Part shown: positions 8,601 through 18,664 of the stretch, piece by piece
How positions within the stretch are numbered: the first letter of the stretch is position 1
Layout: each line of letters starts with the position of its first letter
From: Sulfuritalea sp.
GTDB lineage: Bacteria; Pseudomonadota; Gammaproteobacteria; Burkholderiales; Rhodocyclaceae
Direction: 5' to 3'
Assembly (NCBI GenBank): GCA_020048435.1
Contig: JAIFMO010000223.1
Span: 1 to 37,885, forward strand
Length of the DNA: 37,885 nucleotides
Notes under the pieces: generated by a model
Seen by the model: the letters and a program-made list of their open reading frames with translations, nothing else
Told to the model about the DNA's origin: nothing
Databases searched by the model: none
Made by a program: the position numbers and the translations under genes

Positions 8601-10275
8601 ACTGCGCCCGCACGATCTCGAATTGCGTAGCGAACTGGTGGATGCCCTGTTTGAAGGCGGCCAGGGAACACAGGCGGCCGCTTACCTCGCCGAGTTGATC
8701 AAGCGAGATACGGCCAGTGCCGCGGCGCGCCTCGACCACGAGAGCCTGCTGGCCACCCTGCATCGCGCCATGGGAAACAAAGTGGCCGAGCGTGAAGCCT
8801 TGCAGCAGTTTGTGGCTGACGTGGACGCGGTCGAGGCGGCCGCGCCCGCCCTGGCCGCCCCCTTTGCCGCACGTCGAACGCAGTCGCGGCAATGGCTGGC
8901 CGAAGCGGCGGTCGCTGCCGGACAGGGGGCCGAGGCGCTGGCGCTGGCCGAAAAGCTTGAGGCAGAGGCCCGCACAGGCCTGCCCAAAACGCGCGCGACG
9001 CTGCTCTCGGCACTGGAGATCAAGCTTGCCGCGCGGCGTCTCGACGGCGCCGAAGCCGAACTTGCCGCGCGCCGCGAACTCATCGCCGAGAGTCGGCCGT
9101 GGCTCGAGAACGACATGCAGAAAAACTACTTCTGGCAGGACAATCTCGGCCGGGACATTCCGGCGCAGGCCGACTCGATGCAGGCCCTCCTCGACAGCAT
9201 GACTTACAAGGAGCGCGACCACTGGAGCTACATCGCCAGCGCGACGGACGCCGCGCGAGCCGCAAAGGGTGAATATGCCGGCCTGGGCATGGATATGTCG
9301 CCCGATTCAAAAAAGCGCCTGCGGGTGTCCATGGTCAATGCCAATTCACCCGCGGCGGCGGCAGGCATCCGTCGCGGCGACATTATCGAAGCGGTTGGCG
9401 GCCGCGATCTCAAGGACATTCTCGCCAATAAGCTCTGGTCCACGGCCTGGGGACCCTCGCGCGAGGGTGTCGAAGTCAAGCTTTCACTCGTTACGCGCGA
9501 AGGCGAACCACGCGAGGTCAATACGCGCAAGGCCATTGTCAAGACCAAGGGAGTGCCGCTGGTCAAGGTGATCGACAGCCACGGGCATCGTGTTGGCTAC
9601 ATGCAGGTCAATAGCTTTCTCGGGTTGACCGAAGACGAGGTACGCGAGTCCATCGCTGCCCTGCGCGCGCAAAAGGCCGAGGAACTGGTGCTGGACCTGC
9701 GTTACAACGGCGGCGGCCGCGTCGACCTGTCGAACCTGCTCGCCAGCGGCATCGCTGGCAACAAGGTGGCTGGACAGGTCTATTCGAAGATTGTCTACAA
9801 CGAGAAAAACACCAAGGCAAACAGCACGGACGCATTCCGGGGCTTCCCGGGCGCGCTCAACCTCAAACGCCTGGTTGTCCTGACCACGCAGGATACCTGC
9901 TCGGCCAGCGAGGCGCTGATCAACGGCCTGCGCCCCTTCATCGAGGTCATTACCGTCGGCGACCGGTCCTGCGGCAAGCCGGTGGGCATGGCTTCCCGCA
10001 GTTTCGGTCCGTGGCAACTTTCCGCCATCAATTTCGAGATTACCAACGGCAAGGGCGAAGGCCGCTACTTCGAAGGCATCAAGGCGACCTGTCCGATGGT
10101 TGACGATCTTGACCACGATCTCGGCGATCCGGCTGAAGGCATGTTTCAAGAGGGGCTGACCTACCTGCGTGACGGCCAGTGCAGCGGCTTCGTCATGCGC
10201 GCCCCGCCGAGTCGGCGCGAGGAGGTGATCGGCGTTGGCAAGACCGGCCTGGCGCTTGAACTGGGGGCGTTCTGA
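8533..10275 (+). CDS. TPR plus PDZ plus S41-family (C-terminal processing/tail-specific) serine protease
   Basis: PDZ (LRVSMVNANSPAAAAGIRRGDIIEAVGGRDL); VGYMQVNSFLG; LVLDLRYNGGGRVDLSNLLA; TCSASEALINGL with Ser457 and CGKP Lys482, 25 residues apart as in the CtpA Ser-Lys dyad. TTG start, overlaps the previous ORF. Confidence 0.85.
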   Translation: MLAVLAQSGDHATRALLARKNVELRPHDLELRSELVDALFEGGQGTQAAAYLAELIKRDTASAAARLDHESLLATLHRAMGNKVAEREALQQFVADVDAVEAAAPALAAPFAARRTQSRQWLAEAAVAAGQGAEALALAEKLEAEARTGLPKTRATLLSALEIKLAARRLDGAEAELAARRELIAESRPWLENDMQKNYFWQDNLGRDIPAQADSMQALLDSMTYKERDHWSYIASATDAARAAKGEYAGLGMDMSPDSKKRLRVSMVNANSPAAAAGIRRGDIIEAVGGRDLKDILANKLWSTAWGPSREGVEVKLSLVTREGEPREVNTRKAIVKTKGVPLVKVIDSHGHRVGYMQVNSFLGLTEDEVRESIAALRAQKAEELVLDLRYNGGGRVDLSNLLASGIAGNKVAGQVYSKIVYNEKNTKANSTDAFRGFPGALNLKRLVVLTTQDTCSASEALINGLRPFIEVITVGDRSCGKPVGMASRSFGPWQLSAINFEITNGKGEGRYFEGIKATCPMVDDLDHDLGDPAEGMFQEGLTYLRDGQCSGFVMRAPPSRREEVIGVGKTGLALELGAF

Positions 10276-10303
10276 TGCATGAACCGACACGGAGTGCGCA
10301 ACG

Positions 10304-10864
10304 ATGAACAAACTGGGTACCTTCGATCCGAACACCAATATCGCTTTTCTTGCGTTTGTGCTCTCGATTGCCGTGGCGGCGGCCACATGGCTACCTTCCG
10401 TCCTGAAATTGTTTGCCTTGTACCCATTTGGATGGGTGGTGTCGCGATTATTTTTCATAGTCATGTCGCTAATCAAGCACCGCGCGGAGAAGGATGCCAT
10501 CGGCGATTGGAACGGTCGCTACTTCGCCTTCGAAGGCCAGCAAATCCGCATTCACTGGGATGACGAAACCACCTGGCTGGTGGCCAAGGACATCTTCGAC
10601 GCCATCCAGCGCGACCCCGACGCGGTGGAACGCAAGAAAATCCGCGTTCGTGTCGGGGAGGCACATTACCGCGACTTGCCGGGCGTCAATGAAGATTGTT
10701 TTTCCGAGTACGGCGTGCTGAAGTATTTTTCCAGCCAGCGCGAGGAGGACATCCGCAAGTTGCGCCGCTGGCTTGAACGCGAAGTCTTCGCCAGCGTCCG
10801 CAAGTTCCGCGAATTTGGCGACGAGCGCCACGAGCGCTTCAAAATCGAACGGCCAGCCGGTTGA
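10304..10864 (+). CDS. Membrane-anchored protein with Bro-N-like C-terminal domain
   Basis: Two N-terminal TM segments, then YFAFEGQQIRIHWDDETTWLVAKDIFDAI...CFSEYGVLKYFSSQREEDIRKLRRWLEREVFASVRKF, the Bro-N pattern (F-G--IR / W-VAKDI / E-G-L / WL--EV-PS-RK). Confidence 0.6.
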   Translation: MNKLGTFDPNTNIAFLAFVLSIAVAAATWLPSVLKLFALYPFGWVVSRLFFIVMSLIKHRAEKDAIGDWNGRYFAFEGQQIRIHWDDETTWLVAKDIFDAIQRDPDAVERKKIRVRVGEAHYRDLPGVNEDCFSEYGVLKYFSSQREEDIRKLRRWLEREVFASVRKFREFGDERHERFKIERPAG

Positions 10865-10911
10865 AACGAATAGAATCCCGCACCAATTTTCGGGCTTGCC
10901 AGGGAAAATAA

Positions 10912-12309
10912 ATGAAAATTACATTATTCTTGACGTCGATTTTTTTCTGCGCGGCAGTGTCGACCTTTTCTCATGCCCAGACGACGAAGGCCGGCGCAGC
11001 GGCCCCGGCAACGGTGGCGGCCGACTCCAGGCGAGTGGCGCTGGTGGTGGGCAACAGCCGCTACACTCGCCTGAGCAAGCTCGAAAATTCGCAGAACGAC
11101 GCCGATGACATTGCCAAAACACTCAAAAAAGTCGGCTTCGAGGTCATTCACGTCAAGGATAGCGATCGCGAGGGTTTCTTCGCCGCCATGCAGCGCTTCA
11201 AGCAGTCCATCAAACCGGGTGGCGTGTCCCTGTTTTATTACGCGGGCCACGGCATCCAGTCCAACGGCGTAAATTATCTGATGCCCGTGGATGCGGCGGC
11301 CGACGACGAAATCGCAGTGCGTTCAAAAGGCGTGCCGCTGGACGAAGTGCTCGGCCTCATGAACGAAGCCCGCAGCGCCCTGAAAATCGTCTACCTCGAT
11401 GCCTGCCGCGAAGACCCGCCGCAACTCAAGCGCGCTACCCGCTCGGCGGCGCGCGGTCTGGCCGAGGTGCCCAAGGCGCAGGGCACGATCATCGAGTTTT
11501 CCACCAGTCCCGGTAATGTGGCGCTCGATGGCAAACAGGGTGAGCGCAACTCACCCTACACGGCAGCACTGCTCAAGAACATCGAAAAGCCCGGCCTGCA
11601 GATCGAGCAACTGGGCAAACTGGTGCGCGCCGAAGTGATGAGCGCAACCAAAGGCAAGCAGGAGCCCTGGACTTCATCGTCGATCACCAACGACTTTTTC
11701 TTCGTACCACCAAAAGAGGGCCAGCAGCAGGTCATCGTCACCACCATCGATCGCGGACCGGAACCGGGCGCGGGCGGGAACGGAATGTCACGGAAAGGCG
11801 ATTCCTCCGCTGCCGATGCCGCCTTCTGGAATGCAGTAAAGGACAGTAGCGACCCCGAAGAAGTACAGGCCTATCTCGACAGGTTTCCGGCTGGACAGTT
11901 TGCGGATTTCGCGAAAAAGCGGTTACAGAAGATCAATGCCGCAGCGCCCAAGTCAGCCAAGGATTTCCCTCTGCCAAACAACCTGGCTGAGCGCTGTACC
12001 TGGGATCACCTGAGCAAGGAACATGTGGCTCAAGTCAAACTGGGCATGCACATCAACGAGGTTCATGGCATCTTCGGCTGCATGGGCAAGCAGCAAAGCG
12101 CAACCGCCAAAACGGTGGCGATGGAGTGGAAAGGCCATTACTTCAATGAACGTTTCAAACAATGGATGCCGGGTGGGCGCAATGTCATTGTTTATCTCGA
12201 TCCCGCCGGCACCACGGTCAGCGACCCTTACAACAGCGGCGACTGGAAGATATTCATCGACCAGACCGAGATGGTGCGAAAGCTTCAGGAAATCGGCAAC
12301 CGGCGCTGA
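10912..12309 (+). CDS. Exported caspase-family protein with BamE/SmpA-like C-terminal region
   Basis: Signal peptide; RVALVVGNSRY; candidate catalytic His113 (YYAGHG) and Cys165 (YLDACREDP); C-terminal VKLGMHINEVHGIFGCMG...VIVYLDPAGTTV. Confidence 0.85.
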   Translation: MKITLFLTSIFFCAAVSTFSHAQTTKAGAAAPATVAADSRRVALVVGNSRYTRLSKLENSQNDADDIAKTLKKVGFEVIHVKDSDREGFFAAMQRFKQSIKPGGVSLFYYAGHGIQSNGVNYLMPVDAAADDEIAVRSKGVPLDEVLGLMNEARSALKIVYLDACREDPPQLKRATRSAARGLAEVPKAQGTIIEFSTSPGNVALDGKQGERNSPYTAALLKNIEKPGLQIEQLGKLVRAEVMSATKGKQEPWTSSSITNDFFFVPPKEGQQQVIVTTIDRGPEPGAGGNGMSRKGDSSAADAAFWNAVKDSSDPEEVQAYLDRFPAGQFADFAKKRLQKINAAAPKSAKDFPLPNNLAERCTWDHLSKEHVAQVKLGMHINEVHGIFGCMGKQQSATAKTVAMEWKGHYFNERFKQWMPGGRNVIVYLDPAGTTVSDPYNSGDWKIFIDQTEMVRKLQEIGNRR

Positions 12310-12390
12310 CCCACCCGACAGCCAAGGATGAATGGCACCCGCCATCGACGCCGGAAACCCCGGCCGGCGATTAGCCCCGGGGAGCCAGCG

Positions 12391-13161
12391 TTACACGGGA
12401 TTGTCGAGTTCGAGGTACTCGCAATCGATGCCGAAGCGCGCCGCCAAATGCCGCCCCACGGCCTGCACGCCGTAGCGTTCGGTGGCATGGTGGCCGGCGG
12501 CGATGTAGGGAACGCCGGATTCACGCGCCAGATGCACCGTCTGTTCGGAAATTTCGCCGCTGACATAGACATCGGCGCCGGCGAGGATGGCTTGTTCGAA
12601 ATAGCCCTGGGCGCCGCCACTACACCAGGCGACGCGCTTCACGGGGCGCGTCGCGTCGCCCACCAGCAGCGCCTGGCGGCCCAGCGCCTGGCTGATGCGA
12701 CCCGCCAGTTCCCCTGAAAAAGTCGGCGCTAGCGGTACGCCAAGAAAACCGATGTCCTGCTCGCCGAAGCGGCCGCCGCCACTCCCGTCAATCCGCGCGT
12801 CGATCCGCCAGCCAAGCAACTGGCCAAGTTGCGCGTTGTTGCCCAGTTCGGGGTGGGCATCCAGTGGCAGGTGGTAGGCAATCAGGTTGATGTCATGCGC
12901 CAGCAGCGCTGCCATGCGCCGCTTGCGAAAGCCGGTCACGCGACCCTCTTCACCACGCCAGAACCAGCCGTGATGCACAAGCACTGCATCCACGTCGCGG
13001 CGCGCCGCCTCGTCGATCAGCGCCTGGCTGGCCGTGACGCCGCAAAGCACCCGGCGCACCTCGGCCCGGCCTTCCACTTGCAGGCCATTTGGGCAATAAT
13101 CGCGGAAGTTCGCGACGGCCAGCAAGTTATCCAGATGCTCACATAATTCGTCGCGCCGCAT
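12391..13161 (-). CDS. Nif3-like dinuclear metal-center protein
   Basis: MRRDELCEHLDNLLAVANFRDYCPNGLQVEG; DAVLVHHGWFWRGE; YHLPLDAHPELGNNAQLG; AAGHHATERYGVQAVGRHLA. Confidence 0.9.
   Translation of the reverse strand: MRRDELCEHLDNLLAVANFRDYCPNGLQVEGRAEVRRVLCGVTASQALIDEAARRDVDAVLVHHGWFWRGEEGRVTGFRKRRMAALLAHDINLIAYHLPLDAHPELGNNAQLGQLLGWRIDARIDGSGGGRFGEQDIGFLGVPLAPTFSGELAGRISQALGRQALLVGDATRPVKRVAWCSGGAQGYFEQAILAGADVYVSGEISEQTVHLARESGVPYIAAGHHATERYGVQAVGRHLAARFGIDCEYLELDNPV
12716..12741 (+). repeat. Dispersed 26-bp repeat, copy 3, inside the nif3-like gene
   Basis: gaaaaagtcggcgctagcggtacgcc. Confidence 0.95.
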
Positions 13162-13214
13162 GAATGCTTCCTTTAAATTCCACCTGGTTCAGGTTTGCTT
13201 AGTTTAGGCTCGAC

Positions 13215-14405
<1,191 letters not shown>

Positions 14406-14446
14406 CGCAGGAATTATCCAGAACCAGGCCAGAACCAAAGCCTGAG

Positions 14447-15256
14447 CTAGCCTTTGCGGTTTTCCAGCGAGTCGCCGGCTGCGCTGTCGAGCGCATGTTC
14501 CATGTCGGCGTCGCTCGGCGCCTGATAGTCGCTCTCTGGCGCGACTGGCTTGGCTATGAAGCGCGACAGCAGCAGGCCCAGTTCGAACAGCAGCCACATG
14601 GGCATGGCCAGCATGAACTGCGAAACGACGTCTGGCGGCGTCACCACCGCGGCAATGACAAAAGCGCCGACGATCACATAGGGCCGCGCCTCCTTCAGTT
14701 TTTCGACCGTAACCAGACCAAACTTGACTAGCAGAATCACGACCACCGGCACCTCGAAGGTAACGCCGAAGGCAATGAACATGGTCATGACGAAAGACAG
14801 ATATTGCTCGATGTCAGGTGCTGGCGTGATGCTGGCCGGGGCAAACTCGGCGATAAACTTGAACACCGTGTTGAAAACGAAGAAATAGCAGAAGGCGATG
14901 CCGGCGATGAACAGGAAAGTCGTGCCAATCACCAGTGGCAGCGCGAACTTCTTCTCGTGGGTGTAAAGACCGGGAGCGACAAAACACCAGACCTGATAGA
15001 GCACGACGGGCAGGGCAATGAGGAAGGCAGCCAGCAGCGTCACCTTGATCGGCACCATGAACGGCGTGATGACGCCGGTGGCGATCATCTTGGTGCCGGG
15101 CGGCAGGGTGGCGATCATCGGCATCGCCAGCAGGTCGTAGACCGTACCGGCCCAAGGCATCAGGCACAGGAACACGACGAGAATGGCGGCCAGTGACTTG
15201 ATCAGCCGGTCGCGCAACTCGATCAGGTGGGAGATAAAACTTTCCTGACTGTCCAT
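14447..15256 (-). CDS. tatC: Sec-independent protein translocase TatC
   Basis: FISHLIELRDRLIKSL; FEVPVVVILLVKFG; PPDVVSQFMLAMPMWLLFELG. Confidence 0.97.
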   Translation of the reverse strand: MDSQESFISHLIELRDRLIKSLAAILVVFLCLMPWAGTVYDLLAMPMIATLPPGTKMIATGVITPFMVPIKVTLLAAFLIALPVVLYQVWCFVAPGLYTHEKKFALPLVIGTTFLFIAGIAFCYFFVFNTVFKFIAEFAPASITPAPDIEQYLSFVMTMFIAFGVTFEVPVVVILLVKFGLVTVEKLKEARPYVIVGAFVIAAVVTPPDVVSQFMLAMPMWLLFELGLLLSRFIAKPVAPESDYQAPSDADMEHALDSAAGDSLENRKG

Positions 15257-15660
15257 CAGGCGACGGGCTTGTCTGCCGCGGCGGCGGAAAAAGTCGGCGG
15301 TAGCGGTACGGCAGCGGGTGTTGCCGCAACCGTGACCGCTTCGGCGACCGCCGCCGGCTCGGCCTTATCCGCGAGGCCCTGGGCGATGGACTCGTTCAGC
15401 GATGTTTCGACCGATGACATTTGCGCATTCACCCGCATCTCCATGTCGCGCGCCTGCGAGACAACCTGTTCCTGCAATTTCTTGAGTTCGTCGAGTTGCA
15501 TTTCGCGACTGATGTCGGACTTGACCTCGCCAACGTAGCGCTGCAGCCGGCCCAGCAAATGGCCGACCGTGCGCGCGACCGTGGGCAGGCGCTGCGGCCC
15601 GATGACAATCAGCGCCACCAGGCCAATAAGAACAAGTTCGGAAAAACCGACGTCGAACAT
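15256..15660 (-). CDS. tatB: Sec-independent protein translocase TatB
   Basis: MFDVGFSELVLIGLVALIVIGPQRLPTVARTVG. Confidence 0.96.
   Translation of the reverse strand: MFDVGFSELVLIGLVALIVIGPQRLPTVARTVGHLLGRLQRYVGEVKSDISREMQLDELKKLQEQVVSQARDMEMRVNAQMSSVETSLNESIAQGLADKAEPAAVAEAVTVAATPAAVPLPPTFSAAAADKPVA
15287..15313 (+). repeat. Dispersed 26-bp repeat, copy 4, in the tatB 3' end
   Basis: gaaaaagtcggcggtagcggtacggca. Confidence 0.95.
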
Positions 15661-15725
15661 GATTTAACGGTGGAAAGCGCGTGGAAGAGCGGATAGCGCC
15701 CACCCAAGATGACGGCCCGGGGGCG

Positions 15726-15956
15726 TCAGACCTTTTCTTTCCTGGCCTCGCCCTCGATGGTGTGGCCGACCGTCTGGGTCGGTCCGGGGGTGGCGCTGGT
15801 GGTAGTGGCATCGGCAGTGCCTTCCTTCATGCCATCCTTGAAACCCTTGACCGCGCCGCCAAGGTCGGCACCCACATTGCGCAGTTTCTTGGTGCCGAAC
15901 ACCAGCATCACGATGACGAGAACGATAAGCCAATGCCAAATGCTGAAGCTACCCAT
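15726..15956 (-). CDS. tatA: Sec-independent protein translocase TatA
   Basis: [40 protein letters not shown]. Confidence 0.97.
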   Translation of the reverse strand: MGSFSIWHWLIVLVIVMLVFGTKKLRNVGADLGGAVKGFKDGMKEGTADATTTSATPGPTQTVGHTIEGEARKEKV

Positions 15957-15965
15957 GCAAAACTC

Positions 15966-16328
15966 CTATTTCGTGATGCCCCTGGGCCCGATCATGGGTC
16001 CAATGGGCTGCGGCCCGCCGAGGATGTGAACGTGGAGATGATACACCTCCTGTCCGCCTACCCTGCCGGTGTTGATAATGGTGCGAAAGCCATCCGTGGC
16101 GCCCTGCGCCCGGGCCAGTTCGCCGGCTTTCAGCAGCAATTTACCCAGTAGCGCCTGATGCGACGCGTCGGCCTCGGCCAGCGAAGCGAGGTGCTGTTTG
16201 GGCACGATCATGAAATGCACCGGCGCCGCCGGCGAGATGTCATGAAAAGCAAAGATATCCTCGTCTTCATACACCTTGTTGCAGGGAATTTTCCCCGCGA
16301 TGATCTTGCAGAAGACGCAATCGCTCAT
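15966..16328 (-). CDS. HIT-family (HINT-like) protein
   Basis: CVFCKIIAGKIP; VYHLHVHILGG. Confidence 0.95.
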   Translation of the reverse strand: MSDCVFCKIIAGKIPCNKVYEDEDIFAFHDISPAAPVHFMIVPKQHLASLAEADASHQALLGKLLLKAGELARAQGATDGFRTIINTGRVGGQEVYHLHVHILGGPQPIGPMIGPRGITK

Positions 16329-16648
16329 TATTTCCTCGACTTCTTCTCGTCGATGCCGGAGATGCCCTCGCGCCGGCGAAACTCGACCATCACGTCATCG
16401 ACGCCGATGCCGAAATGCGTCAACAACACCAGAGAGTGAAACCAGACATCGCACACCTCGCGCACCAGATGCAGACGGTCGCCGTCTTTGGCTGCCATGA
16501 TTACCTCGGCCGCCTCCTCCGCCATTTTTTTGCAAATGGCATCGGTACCCTTGGCGTAAAGGCTCGCCACATAAGATGAATCGGGCGCGGCGTTCTTGCG
16601 CTCGATCAGCGTGTCTTGAACGCGGTGAATCACTTCAAGATCAATCAC
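16328..16648 (-). CDS. hisE: Phosphoribosyl-ATP pyrophosphatase
   Basis: [38 protein letters not shown] start overlaps the hisI stop (track ORF is over-extended). Confidence 0.93.
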   Translation of the reverse strand: MIDLEVIHRVQDTLIERKNAAPDSSYVASLYAKGTDAICKKMAEEAAEVIMAAKDGDRLHLVREVCDVWFHSLVLLTHFGIGVDDVMVEFRRREGISGIDEKKSRK

Positions 16649-17031
16649 TTGTAAATCTCCTTGGGGTCTTTCAGCACCGGTTCGACAGCCTGCCAGCACT
16701 CGCTTTCGAGGCGATTGAAAAAGCAACTGCTACGACCGGTATGGCAGGCGATGCCGCCAACCTGTTCGATCTTGAGCAGGATCACGTCATTATCGCAGTC
16801 GGTGCGCAGTTCCACCACTTTCTGGAAGTGGCCGGACTCCTCGCCCTTGTGCCAGAGCTTGCGGCGCGAGCGCGACCAATAGACCGCCTGGCCGATCTGC
16901 GCCGTTTTTTCAAGGGCCTCGCGGTTCATCCAGGCGAACATCAATACTTCGCCGGTCTTTGCGTCCTGGGCGATGACGGGCACGAGACCCTGCTCATCCC
17001 ATTTCACTTCATTGAGCCATTTCGCAGCCAT
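16645..17031 (-). CDS. hisI: Phosphoribosyl-AMP cyclohydrolase
   Basis: [42 protein letters not shown]. Confidence 0.96.
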   Translation of the reverse strand: MAAKWLNEVKWDEQGLVPVIAQDAKTGEVLMFAWMNREALEKTAQIGQAVYWSRSRRKLWHKGEESGHFQKVVELRTDCDNDVILLKIEQVGGIACHTGRSSCFFNRLESECWQAVEPVLKDPKEIYK

Positions 17032-17789
17032 CAGAGTCGAACCTCGATTCCGCGTGAACGCATGAATTCTTTTGCCTGCTTCACGGTGTATTCGCCATAG
17101 TGGAAGATGCTGGCGGCCAGCACCGCGTCGGCCCGGCCTTCGGTTACGCCGTCGGCCAGGTGTTGCAGGTTGCCAACGCCACCGCTGGCGATCACGGGGA
17201 TGCGCACGGCCTCCGACACACCCCGGGTCAGCGCCAGATCGAAACCGTTCTTGGTGCCGTCGCGGTCCATGCTGGTCAACAGGATTTCACCCGCGCCCAG
17301 TGCCGCCACCTGCTTCGCCCACTCGATGGCGTCGAGATGGGTGTTGTTGCGGCCGCCGTGGGTGAAGACCTCCCACTTGCCGGGCGAGGTCTGCTTGGCG
17401 TCGATGGCGACAACAATGCACTGGCTGCCCACCTTGGCCGATGCCTCGGCCACCAGGTCGGGATTTTGCACGGCAGCGGTGTTCATGCTGACCTTGTCGG
17501 CGCCAGCGTTCAGCAGGCGGCGGACATCTTCAACCTTGCGCACGCCACCGCCCACCGTCAGAGGAATGAACACCTGCTCGGCGCAGGCTTCGACGATGTG
17601 GAGAATGATGTCGCGCTGGTCGGAACTGGCGGTGATGTCGAGAAAGGTAACTTCGTCGGCGCCCTGCTCGTCGTAGCGACGGGCGATCTCGACCGGGTCG
17701 CCGGCATCGCGCAAGCTGACGAAATTGACGCCCTTGACCACGCGGCCGGCCTTGACGTCGAGACAGGGAATGATGCGTTTGGCGAGCAT
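17031..17789 (-). CDS. hisF: Imidazole glycerol phosphate synthase cyclase subunit
   Basis: [36 protein letters not shown]. Confidence 0.97.
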   Translation of the reverse strand: MLAKRIIPCLDVKAGRVVKGVNFVSLRDAGDPVEIARRYDEQGADEVTFLDITASSDQRDIILHIVEACAEQVFIPLTVGGGVRKVEDVRRLLNAGADKVSMNTAAVQNPDLVAEASAKVGSQCIVVAIDAKQTSPGKWEVFTHGGRNNTHLDAIEWAKQVAALGAGEILLTSMDRDGTKNGFDLALTRGVSEAVRIPVIASGGVGNLQHLADGVTEGRADAVLAASIFHYGEYTVKQAKEFMRSRGIEVRL

Positions 17790-17804
17790 GGCGTGTTCAG
17801 CTCA

Positions 17805-17868
17805 CAAGAAACTCGCCAGGCCGCCCCAAGAGTTTCTTGGCCCCTTGAGGGGAGAGCATAGCGATGCT
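17805..17868. repeat. Compound inverted-repeat (REP-like) intergenic element between hisF and hisA
   Basis: CAAGAAACTC(17805-17814)/GAGTTTCTTG(17830-17839) perfect 10-bp stem; CCCCTTGAGGGG (17841-17852); AGCAT-AGCG-ATGCT (17855-17868). Confidence 0.7.
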
Positions 17869-17882
17869 TTCGGGGTGGGTCA

Positions 17883-18623
17883 TTATTTCGCGCACTTGTT
17901 GGCCTCGGCTTGCGCCTTCTCGAAATCGAGCTTGCCTTCGTAGATGGCGCGGCCGGTGATGGCGCCCATGATGCCTTCGTCCTGCACCGCGCAGAGCGCC
18001 TTGACGTCATCCATGCTGGCGATGCCGCCCGAGGCGATCACCGGAATCTTCAGCGCTTGCGCCAGCTTGACGGTAGCATCGACATTGACGCCCGAGAGCA
18101 TGCCGTCGCGGCCGATGTCGGTGTAGATGATCGCCTCGACGCCATAGTCCTCAAACTTTTTGGCGAGGTCGATGACGTCGTGGCCGGTCATTTTCGACCA
18201 GCCATCCACCGCCACCTTGCCATCCTTGGCATCCAGCCCGACGATGATGTGGCCGGGAAAGGCGGTACAGGCGTCGTGCAGGAAGCCGGGATTCTTGACG
18301 GCGGCTGTGCCGATGATGACGTAACTGAGGCCGTCGTCAAGGCAGCGCGCAATGGTGTCGAGGTCACGAATGCCGCCGCCGAGCTGGACCGGAATCTCTT
18401 CGCCGACTTCCTTGAGAATCGCCTTGATGGCCGGTTCATTTTTCGGCTTGCCGGCAAAAGCGCCGTTGAGATCGACGAGATGCAAGCGGCGCGCGCCCAG
18501 GTCGATCCAGTGGCGCGCCATGGCGGCAGGGTCTTCGGAGAACACGGTAGCGTCGTCCATGTCGCCTTGCTTGAGGCGGACGCAATGGCCGTCCTTGAGA
18601 TCGATGGCAGGTATCAGCAGCAT
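17883..18623 (-). CDS. hisA: ProFAR isomerase
   Basis: [36 protein letters not shown]. Confidence 0.97.
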   Translation of the reverse strand: MLLIPAIDLKDGHCVRLKQGDMDDATVFSEDPAAMARHWIDLGARRLHLVDLNGAFAGKPKNEPAIKAILKEVGEEIPVQLGGGIRDLDTIARCLDDGLSYVIIGTAAVKNPGFLHDACTAFPGHIIVGLDAKDGKVAVDGWSKMTGHDVIDLAKKFEDYGVEAIIYTDIGRDGMLSGVNVDATVKLAQALKIPVIASGGIASMDDVKALCAVQDEGIMGAITGRAIYEGKLDFEKAQAEANKCAK

Positions 18624-18664
18624 GATGGGGGACTTAGCGATGGTAAGGTGAGTGTCGGGAAAAA

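Noticed and set aside
11120-11145. aaaaaagtcggcttcgagg as another dispersed-repeat copy
   Set aside because: Only the first 12 nt match and it encodes the normal caspase segment KKVGFEV; explained by protein sequence.
3486-12309. Calling the caspase cluster a toxin-antitoxin or known CRISPR-associated (Craspase-type) system
   Set aside because: No Cas genes, CRISPR array or recognisable antitoxin in the window; signal peptides point to the envelope.
12349-12369. Hairpin CGCCGG-aaaccccgg-CCGGCG between convergent caspase 2 and nif3-like genes as a rho-independent terminator
   Set aside because: No T-tract on either strand and a stem easily formed by chance in GC-rich DNA.
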